In this document: in pieces, positions 29,254 to 38,399 of the stretch | How the letters are laid out: each line of letters begins with the position of its first letter | How positions within the stretch are numbered: position 1 is the stretch's first letter | NCBI RefSeq assembly: GCF_030730945.1 | Contig: NZ_JAVAMS010000001.1 | Span: 1,116,001 to 1,180,000 of the forward strand | Direction of reading: 5' to 3' | Length of the DNA stretch: 64,000 nt | DNA from: Aurantiacibacter poecillastricola | Lineage (GTDB): Bacteria; Pseudomonadota; Alphaproteobacteria; Sphingomonadales; Sphingomonadaceae | Translations under genes and position numbers: made by a program | The notes under the pieces: model-generated | The model's database searches: none | What the model was told of the DNA's origin: nothing | Seen by the model: only the letters and a program-made list of their open reading frames with translations

Positions 29254-30630
29254 ATGACAGGCAAGGTAATGATTCGTATGGCACGGGCGCGCTTCGGCGG
29301 CATGGGACTGGCAATAGGATCGGCGCTGGGGCTGATCGCCTCGCCGGTTGCTGCGCAGGTGCTTGTCGCCCAGGATCCGCTCGACGAGTACGAGCCACGC
29401 GTATCCGTGCCACCTGTCTTCGAGCAGAACGAGGTCGTGCAGGACGATCCGCGCGAACCGGCCATCCAGTCGTGGAGCGTGGACAACGCCGCCACGCTGG
29501 CCACCGTAATCGAGGGGATCGGCAGCGAGGGCCTCGACCCCGCCGACTACCAGCTGCGCGACCTGCGCGAGGCCATTGCGCTTGGTGCAGGCCCCGCACT
29601 CGACGAGCAGGCGAGCCGCGCATTCACCTGGCTGGTGGAGGACCTGCGCGACGGACGCACGCCGATGAGTTCGCGACGGCAGTGGTTCGTCGTCGATCCC
29701 GATGTCGACCTGATGCCCACCGCGCAATTGATGACCGAAGTGCTGGCGACCGGCGATATCGCCAGCATCGTGGAACAGCTCACCCCGGTGCATGAGGATT
29801 ACGCCACCCTGCGCCAGGCCCTGGCCGAAACACCTGCGGCGGATGTCGAGACCACCCGAATGATCCGCGCCAACATGGATCGCTGGCGCTGGCTGCCGCG
29901 CGATCTCGGAACGCAGTACCTTCTTACCAACGTGCCCGAATACCAGCTGCGCCTGATGGTGAACGGACAGATCATCCGCACCTATCGCACCGTTGTCGGA
30001 AAGCCCGGCCGCACGGCAACCCCGCAACTGGCGGAGACGGTGGAAGGTGTCATCTTCAACCCGACATGGACGGTGCCGCAAAGCATCGTTGTGGGCGAAG
30101 GGCTGGGCAACCGGGTGCTGAACAACCCTTCATGGGCGCGCGCCAATGGCTACCGCGCGACACGCGGCGCCGATGGCTTTACCACGGTGGTGCAGCAGCC
30201 GGGTCCGGGCAATTCGCTCGGCATGATGAAGCTCGACATGCCCAATCCGCACGCGATCTTCCTCCACGATACGCCTGCGAAAGCCCTGTTCGACAGCGAC
30301 GACCGGGCCCGCAGCCACGGCTGTATCCGGGTGGAGCGGGCGCTGGAACTGGCGATGACGGTGGCGATCCTGGGCGGCGGCGCCACGCGCGACGAAGCCG
30401 TTCAGGTCTCCCGCAGTGGAGAATACACCCGCGTACCGGTGGAGCGGACCCTGCCAGTCTACATCACCTATTTCACCTATGGTGTGGACGTGGACGGAAA
30501 CCTGCGGGAATTCGACGACATCTACGGCAGGGACGAGCCGGTGCTGGCCTCGCTCGACGCGCCGCGCGTGGGCAATCGTGCCCATTTCTCGACAGAGGAA
30601 GTGGTCCCCATCGAACGGCCGGGAGCCTGA
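29254..30630 (+). CDS. YcbB/LdtD-type L,D-transpeptidase
   Basis: Periplasmic enzyme expected to make 3-3 cross-links in peptidoglycan. The 458-residue protein has an N-terminal signal (to about VAAQ, residue 35), a peptidoglycan-binding-like region (~75-140) and a C-terminal YkuD catalytic domain. Catalytic elements His338 (IFLHDTPAK), Ser354 and Cys357 (SHGCIRVE) are all present, with the capping-loop type insertion expected for YcbB. The ATG at 29254 follows CAGGAC; an in-frame start at 29134 would overlap the divergent neighbour's leader. It converges on another L,D-transpeptidase-like gene nine bases away. Confidence 0.9.
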   Translation: MTGKVMIRMARARFGGMGLAIGSALGLIASPVAAQVLVAQDPLDEYEPRVSVPPVFEQNEVVQDDPREPAIQSWSVDNAATLATVIEGIGSEGLDPADYQLRDLREAIALGAGPALDEQASRAFTWLVEDLRDGRTPMSSRRQWFVVDPDVDLMPTAQLMTEVLATGDIASIVEQLTPVHEDYATLRQALAETPAADVETTRMIRANMDRWRWLPRDLGTQYLLTNVPEYQLRLMVNGQIIRTYRTVVGKPGRTATPQLAETVEGVIFNPTWTVPQSIVVGEGLGNRVLNNPSWARANGYRATRGADGFTTVVQQPGPGNSLGMMKLDMPNPHAIFLHDTPAKALFDSDDRARSHGCIRVERALELAMTVAILGGGATRDEAVQVSRSGEYTRVPVERTLPVYITYFTYGVDVDGNLREFDDIYGRDEPVLASLDAPRVGNRAHFSTEEVVPIERPGA

Positions 30631-30639
30631 CGATAGCGA

Positions 30640-31323
30640 TCAGCCGTTCGAAGCGGCTATCGCCTCGAAATCCGGAGTCTTCTGCGGCGGGGCCACCACG
30701 TCCTCCCCGTCGGGGCCGATGCCGAGGCTGTCGGCAAACAGCAGCCGTCCGCCCATGAGGCGTGTAAGCGCCTGTGGGAATATCTCCGGTCCGAAGGCGA
30801 AGCACCCGTTGGAGCGGCCCAGCCGCCCCCAGCGCGCGACATGGGCAGGCGTCGAGTAGCTTGCCGCATGCATCACGATGGCGCGGGGGAAGGCGTTGGA
30901 GTTGGTCGGATCGAGACCGCCCAGCCGCACCGATGTGCCGTAGCGGCCAGTGTACCACTCCCAGGTGATATAGGCGCCGCGGCTGGTCGCCCAGCTATTG
31001 GGAAGGTTGGAATAGCCGTTGAGCCAGCCATCGTGCTCCGGATCGGAGCCGCTTCCGTGGGTCACCAGAACGCTGTCCGCCCTGCCGGCTTCCAGATCGA
31101 CGAAATGGAAACGCGGCATGGAGGAATGGAGGCCGAAATCGGCAATGCCCACGAGGTCTCGCCGCCAGAGTTGCGTGCCTGCACGCTCCACTTCGCGCCG
31201 GGCGATGTCGAGCAGTCTCCGCGTGCGCAGATCGGGCGCGGCCTGCGCGAAAAGCCGCGACGGGGAAGCGGTGAGAGCGGCCCCTGCCGCAAGCGCGCCA
31301 GTCAGGAATCGACGTCTTTCCAT
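30640..31323 (-). CDS. murein L,D-transpeptidase catalytic-domain family protein (YkuD_2 type)
   Basis: A 227-residue exported protein with an ERRRFLTG motif at the start, which looks like a twin-arginine (Tat) signal, cleaved near FAQA. The catalytic core has His152 (IVMHAASYS) and Ser171-Cys174 (GRSNGCFAFG), the pattern of the second YkuD family (PF13645). It also has GSGSDPEHDGWLNGYSN upstream as in that family. It may cross-link or trim peptidoglycan. The start at 31323 is preferred over 31341 because it begins at the arginine motif. Confidence 0.85.
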   Translation of the reverse strand: MERRRFLTGALAAGAALTASPSRLFAQAAPDLRTRRLLDIARREVERAGTQLWRRDLVGIADFGLHSSMPRFHFVDLEAGRADSVLVTHGSGSDPEHDGWLNGYSNLPNSWATSRGAYITWEWYTGRYGTSVRLGGLDPTNSNAFPRAIVMHAASYSTPAHVARWGRLGRSNGCFAFGPEIFPQALTRLMGGRLLFADSLGIGPDGEDVVAPPQKTPDFEAIAASNG

Positions 31324-31375
31324 GTTCGCATGATAGCGCATCGAACCTGAACAGAACAGGAAAGAGAGGGTGGGT

Positions 31376-32305
31376 TCAGGCTTTCAGTGCGTCGATCGTG
31401 GCGCGGCTGGCTTCGATGTAGGCGCCATTCTCGTGGCGATGCGTGCCCACGAAATGCACGAAGCGAGCATCCTTGCCCCACGGCTCGTTCCAGTAGTTCA
31501 GGTAGCGATCATAGGGCAGCACGACCGGCTGCGTCTCATTGGCGAGATGGAAGTTCGAGGTAACCTGCTCGGTTCCCCAAGTGCTAACATCCTCCTTGCC
31601 GATCATGCGCGTCATCTCGGCGAGAAAGGCGCTCGCCAGCGGTCGGCCCGGGCCCATCGCGGCAAAGCCCGCAAAGCCGGAACAGCCGCGAACATACTTC
31701 CACTCGCGACGTGCATCCACGCTGCCGAGCCGCGATTCGATGCGGGTCTGCACGTGGCCCTCCTGCGGACCGTCGGGGTAGAAACGGGCGGCAAATTCCG
31801 CGAGGGGCAGCGGTCCGACTTCGGCGTCCTTTCCGCCCAGGAAAACGAAGCTGCGATTGCGCGAAATCGCTTCGGCCACTTCGGCCAACGGACCAAGCGT
31901 TACTGTGTCGCTGTCGAGCTGGATCCAGTATTCACCCGCGCGGTTGTCGAGAATGGTCAGCAATCGCTCCCATGTGCCGCCTGCGGGAAAGTCGCCGAGC
32001 TTCACATCCGCGATGCGCATGATCTGCGGGTCGCCGCAATGATGGGCGAGGATCGCCCGGTCCTGCGCCGTCAGCGTACCATCGTCGAGGATCGCCACGC
32101 GGCCCCTGCGCAATTCATGCCACAGCGACTTTACCGCGACGAGATAGGGCAGCAGCACCTCTGTCCCGATCATGGAGAAGATCACTACCCCGTCCTGCCG
32201 AGGCGCGATGGGCGGCGTGTCGAGGATGCCGGAAATCGCCTCCGCATGGCGTGTGGCTTCCATCTTCGAACGCCAGCGGCGTGGGAGGAGACTGCCCATG
32301 TTCAC
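31376..32305 (-). CDS. glycosyltransferase-like protein (GT-A fold)
   Basis: A 309-residue cytoplasmic protein of uncertain function. It begins with a nucleotide-sugar-like strand VVIFSMIGTEVLLPYLVAVKSLW (near 40) and carries EYWIQLDSDTVTLGPL near 125, a DxD-type metal motif in the expected GT-A context, then a long C-terminal part with YDRYLNYWNEPWG and FVHFVGTHRHENG. The first codon is GTG at 32305, with an ATG two codons on. It lies six bases after the retropepsin-like gene and may share its transcript. The acceptor cannot be guessed. Confidence 0.55.
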   Translation of the reverse strand: MNMGSLLPRRWRSKMEATRHAEAISGILDTPPIAPRQDGVVIFSMIGTEVLLPYLVAVKSLWHELRRGRVAILDDGTLTAQDRAILAHHCGDPQIMRIADVKLGDFPAGGTWERLLTILDNRAGEYWIQLDSDTVTLGPLAEVAEAISRNRSFVFLGGKDAEVGPLPLAEFAARFYPDGPQEGHVQTRIESRLGSVDARREWKYVRGCSGFAGFAAMGPGRPLASAFLAEMTRMIGKEDVSTWGTEQVTSNFHLANETQPVVLPYDRYLNYWNEPWGKDARFVHFVGTHRHENGAYIEASRATIDALKA

Positions 32306-32311
32306 GGGGCT

Positions 32312-32845
32312 TCAGTTTTCCAGCACCATGCGATCATCGGCGATGCGCACATTGTCGATGGTGCCGAGGAAGGACTGGCCGAGCAGCGAGATGCCCAGTC
32401 CTTCCGGCACGATTACTGCTTCGACATCTGTCGCTTCGAAATCGCCGAGGCGCACGCGTGGCAGGCGGGTGTTGACGCCGTAGACGGCGCCGCTGGCTCC
32501 CTGCGCCACGGCGGTGACATCGCTCTCGTCCCAGTAGAGACCCATCGCCATCGCATCCGCGCCGGTAAGCGCGATCACGCTGGCGCCGGTATCCACCAGC
32601 ATGCGCGAGGGTACGCCGTCCACGCTGACATCGGCGTAGAAATGCCCGTCATATTCGCGTTCGAGCGTGACTTCCCCGCCCCAGCCTGCGCCATCTATCT
32701 GCTGCGCGGCGTTTAGCGAGAGCGGTATCGCGTTATCCTGACCGGCACCGCCCGTGAAATGCTCCTCTGCCTCCATCACCGGCAGTAGCATACCGAACGC
32801 AGCGCCAGTGATCAGCACGCAGGTGAGGGGGAGCCGCATATCCAT
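32312..32845 (-). CDS. retropepsin-like aspartic protease (clan AA)
   Basis: A 177-residue protein with an N-terminal membrane anchor or signal (residues ~5-23) and a single-domain aspartic protease fold that must dimerise to be active. The active-site loop is DTGAS at 85-89 (SRMLVDTGASVIALT), with the second psi-loop glycine region LLGQSFLG near 155. Proteobacterial members (TIGR02281 type) face the periplasm; substrates are unknown. It is followed closely by the glycosyltransferase-like gene, and the deacetylase gene lies just upstream. Confidence 0.82.
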   Translation of the reverse strand: MDMRLPLTCVLITGAAFGMLLPVMEAEEHFTGGAGQDNAIPLSLNAAQQIDGAGWGGEVTLEREYDGHFYADVSVDGVPSRMLVDTGASVIALTGADAMAMGLYWDESDVTAVAQGASGAVYGVNTRLPRVRLGDFEATDVEAVIVPEGLGISLLGQSFLGTIDNVRIADDRMVLEN

Positions 32846-32856
32846 TGCGGCCCATG

Positions 32857-33780
32857 TTACGCGCCAAGCATTGCCACGGGGTAAAGGCGGTTCTCATCGG
32901 CCATAGCCAGCATCGAGGAAGCGTGACGGCGCGCCACTGCGCGCTGGTCCGCTCCGTAACCGCCGCCAAGGGCGCTGGCGACCGGCAGGCGGCGCTTGCG
33001 GGCCTGCGCGATGACGAAGCGGTCCCGGCGTTCGAGCCCTTCGTCGGTCAGGGCAAGGCGGCCGAGCTTGTCCTCCCCGTGCGGATCGACCCCCGCCTGG
33101 TAAAGCACGATATCGGGCGCGAAATCGTCGAGCAGGGGCGGCAGTTCGCGTTCCAGCACCTCCATATAGCCATTGTCGTCCAGCCCGTCAGGCAGTCCGA
33201 CATCGCGATTCGAGCGGGCCTTGCGAGCTGGGAAATTCTTCTCGGCGTGGAGCGAGAGGGTAAATATCTCGTCGCGCATGGCAGTCAGGCTGGCCGTGCC
33301 GTCACCCTGGTGGACGTCGAGATCGACGATCAGGATGCGCTGCGCGTCGCCTTCCGCCAGCAGGCGGTTGGATGTTACCGCAAGGTCGTTGAACACGCAG
33401 TAGCCGGCGCCTGTGTCGTGCAGTGCGTGGTGGCTGCCCGCCGCACTGTTGGCGGCGTAGCCATGCTCCAAGGCAAGCTGCGCGGCGAGCCAGGTACCGC
33501 CATTGGTATGGCGCACCCGAGAAGCGATGCGCGGCGTCACCGGAAAGCCGATTCGCCGCTCCTTCTCACGCGGGACGGTGGCGGTGATAACCTGCTCTAC
33601 GTAACGGGGACAATGCACCTGCTCCAGCCATTCGCGCGGCATGGGATCGAGCGCGTGCTCGGTGATGGGAGCGCCGCTGGCGCGCAATTCCTCCATCACG
33701 AGGTAGTACTTGTCGAACTTGAATGTGCCGCGTTCGGGGCGCGGCGCCATGTAATCGGCGTGATGGACGACGTGGAGCAT
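32857..33780 (-). CDS. histone deacetylase-family amidohydrolase
   Basis: A zinc amidohydrolase of the acetoin-utilisation/HDAC superfamily, 307 residues. Catalytic and metal residues are visible: tandem His117-His118 (GSHHALHD), Asp155 and His157 ([10 protein letters not shown]), and Asp232 ([11 protein letters not shown]). Bacterial members deacetylate small amines or proteins, and the substrate is not predictable here. The ATG at 33780 ([11 protein letters not shown]) is where homology starts; an in-frame extension to 33834 overlaps ppa. It is probably co-transcribed with the gene upstream. Confidence 0.88.
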   Translation of the reverse strand: MLHVVHHADYMAPRPERGTFKFDKYYLVMEELRASGAPITEHALDPMPREWLEQVHCPRYVEQVITATVPREKERRIGFPVTPRIASRVRHTNGGTWLAAQLALEHGYAANSAAGSHHALHDTGAGYCVFNDLAVTSNRLLAEGDAQRILIVDLDVHQGDGTASLTAMRDEIFTLSLHAEKNFPARKARSNRDVGLPDGLDDNGYMEVLERELPPLLDDFAPDIVLYQAGVDPHGEDKLGRLALTDEGLERRDRFVIAQARKRRLPVASALGGGYGADQRAVARRHASSMLAMADENRLYPVAMLGA

Positions 33781-33790
33781 GGCCGGCGGA

Positions 33791-34336
33791 TCAGCCCTCC
33801 GCAGCTTCTTTCGCTGCAATCGCATCCTCGGCAAGCTTTTCGGCCTCCACCTCGTCGCCGGGGTCGAGCAACCTCACCTTGCGGTCGATCAGCTTGTTGT
33901 AAGTCTGAAAAAATACGCCGAGCTCCCACATCATCGTCTCGCGAAGGTCGGAAAGCTTGCTGATGTGGCCGAAGGTCTGGCTGAGCGGCGGGACGCCGAC
34001 GAGGCGATCGTTGCGAACCATCTGGCCGCCCTCGTCCTGCTCCAGCTTGAGGACCGCGACCGGGCGCACAGCAACCAGCGTGCCGGATGGCAAAGCCCCG
34101 CCTGTCAGCACCATCACATCGAGCGCATCGCCGTCCTCGGCCAGGGTCGCCGGGATGAAGCCGAAATTGGCGGGGAAAGTCAGGCCCTCGGGTAGTTCGA
34201 TGGCCCAGCGGAAGATACCCAGCTTCTTGTCGAGGTCGATCTTGTGGGTGTTGCCCTTGGGACATTCGATGAAAGCGTGGAGCAGCCCGTTCTCGTCGCG
34301 AGCGGGTAGGCGGGCGAGATGTTCGGCGTCGATCAC
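33791..34336 (-). CDS. ppa: inorganic diphosphatase
   Basis: Hydrolyses pyrophosphate released by biosynthetic reactions. The product has the family I signature [14 protein letters not shown], with the metal-binding aspartates, and an upstream [12 protein letters not shown] strand. GHISKLSDL and an acidic C-terminal helix follow. The start is uncertain: a GTG at 34336 gives 181 residues, near the usual size, whereas an ATG at 34387 adds 17 Arg/Pro-rich residues and overlaps ispG by 20 bases. Neither has a good ribosome site. It is downstream of ispG on the same strand. Confidence 0.88.
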   Translation of the reverse strand: MIDAEHLARLPARDENGLLHAFIECPKGNTHKIDLDKKLGIFRWAIELPEGLTFPANFGFIPATLAEDGDALDVMVLTGGALPSGTLVAVRPVAVLKLEQDEGGQMVRNDRLVGVPPLSQTFGHISKLSDLRETMMWELGVFFQTYNKLIDRKVRLLDPGDEVEAEKLAEDAIAAKEAAEG

Positions 34337-34367
34337 TGGGCGCAGCGGCCTGGCATTGGGAGAACCG

Positions 34368-35507
34368 TCACTCCGCCGCCTCCGCATGCGGATCGAAGGC
34401 GGTGGCGGTGCCGGCCTCGATCTCGGCGGCCTTCTTCTCGACCAGCGCGACGATGTGGTCGAGCATGGCGTCGCTCTCCACATGGTGGTCGGTCACGCCC
34501 GACAGATAGACCATGTGCTTGCCCGCGCCGCCGCCGGTGATGCCGATATCGGTCTCGCGTGCTTCACCGGGCCCGTTCACCACGCAGCCGAGGACGGACA
34601 GGCTCATCGGTGTCTTGATATGCTCCAGCCGAGCCTCCAGCGCCTCCACCGTGCGGATAACGTCGAAACCCTGGCGCGAGCAGGAGGGGCAGGAGACGAC
34701 GCGGACGCCGCGTGTGCGCAGGCCCAGCGCCTTCAGCATTTCGAAGCCCACTTTCACTTCTTGCTCGGGCTCGGCCGACAGCGATACGCGGATGGTGTCG
34801 CCGATGCCCGCCCACAAAAGCGAGCCGATGCCTATGGAGCTTTTCACCGTCCCACCGATCAGGCCGCCAGCCTCGGTGATGCCGAGATGCAGCGGGCAGT
34901 CCACGGTCTCGGCCAGCCCATGATAGGCGGCGACGGCAAGGAACACGTCGGAGGCTTTCACCGCCACCTTGTATTCGTGGAAATCATGGTCCTGCAGCAG
35001 CTTGATGTGGTCCAATGCGCTCTCGATCAGCGCTTCGGGGCAGGGCTCGCCATATTTCTCGAGCAGGTCCTTCTCGAGGCTACCGGCATTCACGCCGATG
35101 CGGATCGCGCAGCCATTGGCCTTCGCGGCGCGAACCACTTCGGCCACCCGGTCGGAAGAGCCGATATTGCCGGGATTTATGCGCAGGCACGCCGCGCCCT
35201 TGTCGGCGGCTTCCAGCGCGCGCTTGTAGTGGAAGTGGATGTCGGCAACGACGGGGATGTTCGCCGCCTTCGTTATCTCGTCGAACCGCGCGGTGGATTC
35301 GGCGGTAGGGCAGGACACGCGGATGATGTCCGCGCCCACATCCTCGCAGCGGCGTATCTGGTCGATCGTGGCGCCCACATCCTCTGTCGGCGTGTTCGTC
35401 ATGGTCTGGACGGTGATCGGGGCATCGCCGCCGACCGGCACGTTGCCGACCATGATCTGGCGGGACTGGCGGCGCTCGATATCGCGCCAGGGGCGTACGG
35501 AAGACAT
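34368..35507 (-). CDS. ispG: 4-hydroxy-3-methylbut-2-enyl diphosphate synthase (flavodoxin/ferredoxin)
   Basis: Sixth step of the methylerythritol-phosphate isoprenoid pathway; a [4Fe-4S] reductase. The 379-residue protein has [24 protein letters not shown] at the N-terminus (TIM barrel start), [10 protein letters not shown] near 150, and the cluster ligands in [11 protein letters not shown] near 280 and [18 protein letters not shown] near 315. Its 3' end overlaps the longer form of ppa. It is divergent from zntB. Confidence 0.96.
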   Translation of the reverse strand: MSSVRPWRDIERRQSRQIMVGNVPVGGDAPITVQTMTNTPTEDVGATIDQIRRCEDVGADIIRVSCPTAESTARFDEITKAANIPVVADIHFHYKRALEAADKGAACLRINPGNIGSSDRVAEVVRAAKANGCAIRIGVNAGSLEKDLLEKYGEPCPEALIESALDHIKLLQDHDFHEYKVAVKASDVFLAVAAYHGLAETVDCPLHLGITEAGGLIGGTVKSSIGIGSLLWAGIGDTIRVSLSAEPEQEVKVGFEMLKALGLRTRGVRVVSCPSCSRQGFDVIRTVEALEARLEHIKTPMSLSVLGCVVNGPGEARETDIGITGGGAGKHMVYLSGVTDHHVESDAMLDHIVALVEKKAAEIEAGTATAFDPHAEAAE

Positions 35508-35611
35508 GTGGCCCTTATAGGGACTTGTGGTGACAGGTTAAAGGCATGGTTTGCACCGCCCAATGACATGCAAGTTGCGAGATCGTGCGCGATAGTATTT
35601 GGTCCGCCTGC

Positions 35612-36613
35612 ATGACCGCTCCACCAGCCCCTGAAGAGAGTCTCGATGGCCCGATGCTGTTCGGCCGTGTGCTGGACGGCAAGGGCGGCGGGCGCGTGAT
35701 CGGCTGGGGGGCCGCCCGAAGCTGGAAGCCCGAAGCGCCGGGTGAAGTCCTTTGGCTGCACGTCTGCCGCAACAAGCCCGGCGTGCAGGAATGGCTCGAC
35801 AGCCTGGGCATTCCGGAGCCGACCGCCGAATTGCTGGTAAGCGACGAGACTCGTCCTCGCGCACTGAGGGAAGGCAATGCCCTCGTCGCCACGCTGCGCG
35901 GCATCAATTTCAATCCCGGCGCGGAGCCCGAGGACATGATCGCCCTGCAGGTGTGGAGCGACGGGGACCGTGTGATCACCCTGCGCCGCCGTCGCCTGCA
36001 ATCCCCGCGCGACGTGCTCGCCCGCGTCGACGCCGGGCGTGGGCCGCGCGACGCAGGGCGCATCATCACCGACCTGGTGGAAGCGCTGATCAACCGCATG
36101 AACGTCTCCATCGTCGACATGAACGACACCATCGACGCCATGGAGGAGCAGGGCAGCGAAGCCGACACCGACGAGATGCTGGCGCGCATCGCATCGATCC
36201 GCCGCAACTGCCTTGGCCTGCAGCGACACATGGCGCCCCAGCACGAGGCGCTGGAAACCATCTCGCGAACCGCGCCCGCGTGGTTCGAGGAAGACGACCG
36301 GCGCGAGATCGCCGAGAGCCTCGACCGGCTGCGGCGCTATCTGGAAGACATCAACATCTCCAAGGAAAGCGCGCTGGTATTGCAGGACGATATTCGCGCA
36401 AGGGCCGATGCCCGGTCGGAACGCACGAACTACCTGCTCACCATCGTTGCCGCCATCTTCCTGCCCCTAGGCTTCATCACGGGTCTGCTGGGTATCAACG
36501 TGGGGGGCATGCCCGGCGTGGAAGATGGCCATGCCTTCTGGATCGTCGTCGGCCTGTGCTGCGGGATCCTGCTGGTGCAGGTGATCCTGTTCTGGAGATG
36601 GAAATGGCTGTAG
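35612..36613 (+). CDS. zntB: ZntB/CorA-family zinc transporter
   Basis: Membrane transporter with a large cytoplasmic N-terminal domain (1-270) and two C-terminal helices. The GIN motif that replaces the CorA GMN-type pore motif is at 294-296 (FITGLLGINVGGMPG). This and the long acidic coiled helix (about 150-265) fit ZntB, a proton-coupled zinc transporter pentamer. The ATG at 35612 gives 333 residues; an in-frame start at 35585 adds nine. It is followed 28 bases later by the Kef-type gene. Confidence 0.88.
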   Translation: MTAPPAPEESLDGPMLFGRVLDGKGGGRVIGWGAARSWKPEAPGEVLWLHVCRNKPGVQEWLDSLGIPEPTAELLVSDETRPRALREGNALVATLRGINFNPGAEPEDMIALQVWSDGDRVITLRRRRLQSPRDVLARVDAGRGPRDAGRIITDLVEALINRMNVSIVDMNDTIDAMEEQGSEADTDEMLARIASIRRNCLGLQRHMAPQHEALETISRTAPAWFEEDDRREIAESLDRLRRYLEDINISKESALVLQDDIRARADARSERTNYLLTIVAAIFLPLGFITGLLGINVGGMPGVEDGHAFWIVVGLCCGILLVQVILFWRWKWL

Positions 36614-36641
36614 CGGCGGCGCGCCCGGGGGAACCTGTCTG

Positions 36642-38399
36642 ATGGAAGGGCATGATGCCGCCGGCCTGTTGCTGCGCGACGGGCTGTGGATGCTGACCTT
36701 CGCGCTGTTCGCCGTGCTGGCCTTCCGCCGCGCGGGGCTGGGCGCGACGCTGGGCTATCTCGTCGCCGGCGCATTGCTCGGACCATCGGTGTTCGGCCTG
36801 GTCGACGGGGCCGAGGAAATGGCGGAAATCGCCGAGCTGGGCATCGTGATGCTACTGTTCGTCGTGGGGCTGGAGCTGAGCCCTGCGCGCCTGTGGCGCC
36901 TCAAGGGGGCGATCTTCGGGCTGGGCCTTGCGCAGGTGACGGCCTGCGGACTGGCGGTGGCGGCAACCGTGCTGGCGCTGGCGGGCTATCCACTGGCCGC
37001 GGCGCTTGCCATCGGCCTGCCGCTTGGCCTCTCCTCCACCGCGCAGGTGCTGCCGATGCTGCAATCGGGCGGCAAGCTGCGCACGCCCTTTGGCGAGCGG
37101 GCTTTCGCCATCCTGCTGTTCCAGGACCTCTCGATCATTCCCCTCATCACCATCGTCACGGCGCTGGGCACCGGCGCGGAGGATGCGCCGTCGGGCTGGT
37201 TGCTCGGGCTCTACACGCTGGGAGCGGTGCTGGGACTGATAGCGGCCGGACGGCTGCTGATCCGCCCGCTCTTCAGCCTGATCGGCACGCTTGGCGAGCG
37301 CGAGCTGTTCATCGTCGCCGCGCTTTTCACCGTGCTGGCAAGCGCCGTGACGATGGAGGCGCTGGGCCTTTCGCCTGCCCTGGGAGCCTTCATCGCCGGG
37401 GTCATGCTGGCCGATACCCGCTACCGGCACGAGCTGGAGGCCGATATCGAGCCCTTCCGCGCCATCCTGCTGGGCCTGTTCTTCGTGGCCGTCGGCATGA
37501 TGCTGGACCTGGGCGTGATCGCCGACAATCCGTTCTTCGTCATCGGCTTCGCCATCGCGCTGATCGCCATCAAGACCGCGATCATCATGGGGCTCGGCCT
37601 GCTGATGAAGATGCGCTGGCGCGCTGCGCTGGCGCTGGGCCTGCTGCTGAGCCAGGGCGGCGAATTCGCATTCGTGCTCTACACGCAGGCGGTGCAGGGC
37701 GGGATCATGACGCGCGAGCAATCCAGTCTGTTCGGGGCCATCGTCACCCTATCCATGGCGACGACGCCCTTCCTGATGATGGCAACGCGCCGCATCCGCC
37801 ACGAACCGCAGCAGAACGCCGAAACGCGCGAGGGTCCGGATCACGAGACCGCCAGCGCGCTGGTGGTGGGGTTCGGCCGTTTCGGCCAGACCGTGGCGCA
37901 GACCTTGCTGGCGGGCGGTCTGTCGGTGACGCTGATCGACCGGAACACCGCCCAGATCGACGTGGCGGAGGAATTTGGCAGCAAGGTGTTCTTCGGCGAC
38001 GGCACGCGGCTCGATATGCTGCGTCAGGCAGGCGCGGCGGAGGCCGAGCTGATCATGTTCTGCATCGACGAGGTGCCCGATGCCGAGTTCCTCGAATCGG
38101 TGGCCGAGGCCTTTCCAAAGGCCACGTTGTATGTGCGCGGTTTCGATCGGAAGAGCGTGATTGCCCTTGCAAACAGCAAGGCGGAATACGTCATGCGCGA
38201 AGTCTATGAGAGCGCCATCGCCCTTGCTCGCATGGCACTGGAGAACGTGGGGCTGAGCGAGCGTGCGATAGACGATGCCGAGGCGACCTACCGCGAGAAC
38301 GACAGCAAACGCATGACGGTGCAGATCGAGGGCGGCGACATCTACGCCGCCAGGGACATGACCCGCGAACAGCAGCGCGAATTGCGCCGCGAGAGTTGA
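36642..38399 (+). CDS. Kef-type monovalent cation:proton antiporter (CPA2) with TrkA-N domain
   Basis: A 585-residue membrane protein: about 12 helices in residues 10-385 with the CPA2 core (GIVMLLFVVGLELSPARLW, LGLSSTAQVLPML, LLFQDLSIIPLI), then a cytosolic RCK/TrkA-N domain starting at LVVGFGRFGQTVAQTL near 405. It has the layout of KefB/KefC glutathione-gated potassium efflux systems. I see no partner KefF/KefG flavodoxin nearby, so gating is unknown. Its stop is directly adjacent (no gap) to the stop of the convergent EAL gene. Confidence 0.88.
   Translation: MEGHDAAGLLLRDGLWMLTFALFAVLAFRRAGLGATLGYLVAGALLGPSVFGLVDGAEEMAEIAELGIVMLLFVVGLELSPARLWRLKGAIFGLGLAQVTACGLAVAATVLALAGYPLAAALAIGLPLGLSSTAQVLPMLQSGGKLRTPFGERAFAILLFQDLSIIPLITIVTALGTGAEDAPSGWLLGLYTLGAVLGLIAAGRLLIRPLFSLIGTLGERELFIVAALFTVLASAVTMEALGLSPALGAFIAGVMLADTRYRHELEADIEPFRAILLGLFFVAVGMMLDLGVIADNPFFVIGFAIALIAIKTAIIMGLGLLMKMRWRAALALGLLLSQGGEFAFVLYTQAVQGGIMTREQSSLFGAIVTLSMATTPFLMMATRRIRHEPQQNAETREGPDHETASALVVGFGRFGQTVAQTLLAGGLSVTLIDRNTAQIDVAEEFGSKVFFGDGTRLDMLRQAGAAEAELIMFCIDEVPDAEFLESVAEAFPKATLYVRGFDRKSVIALANSKAEYVMREVYESAIALARMALENVGLSERAIDDAEATYRENDSKRMTVQIEGGDIYAARDMTREQQRELRRES

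Noticed and set aside
36686..38209. 507-residue frame in a second register of the Kef-type gene
   Set aside because: Arg/Gly/Ala-rich shadow with no hydrophobic pattern, while the main frame has a full CPA2-RCK layout.
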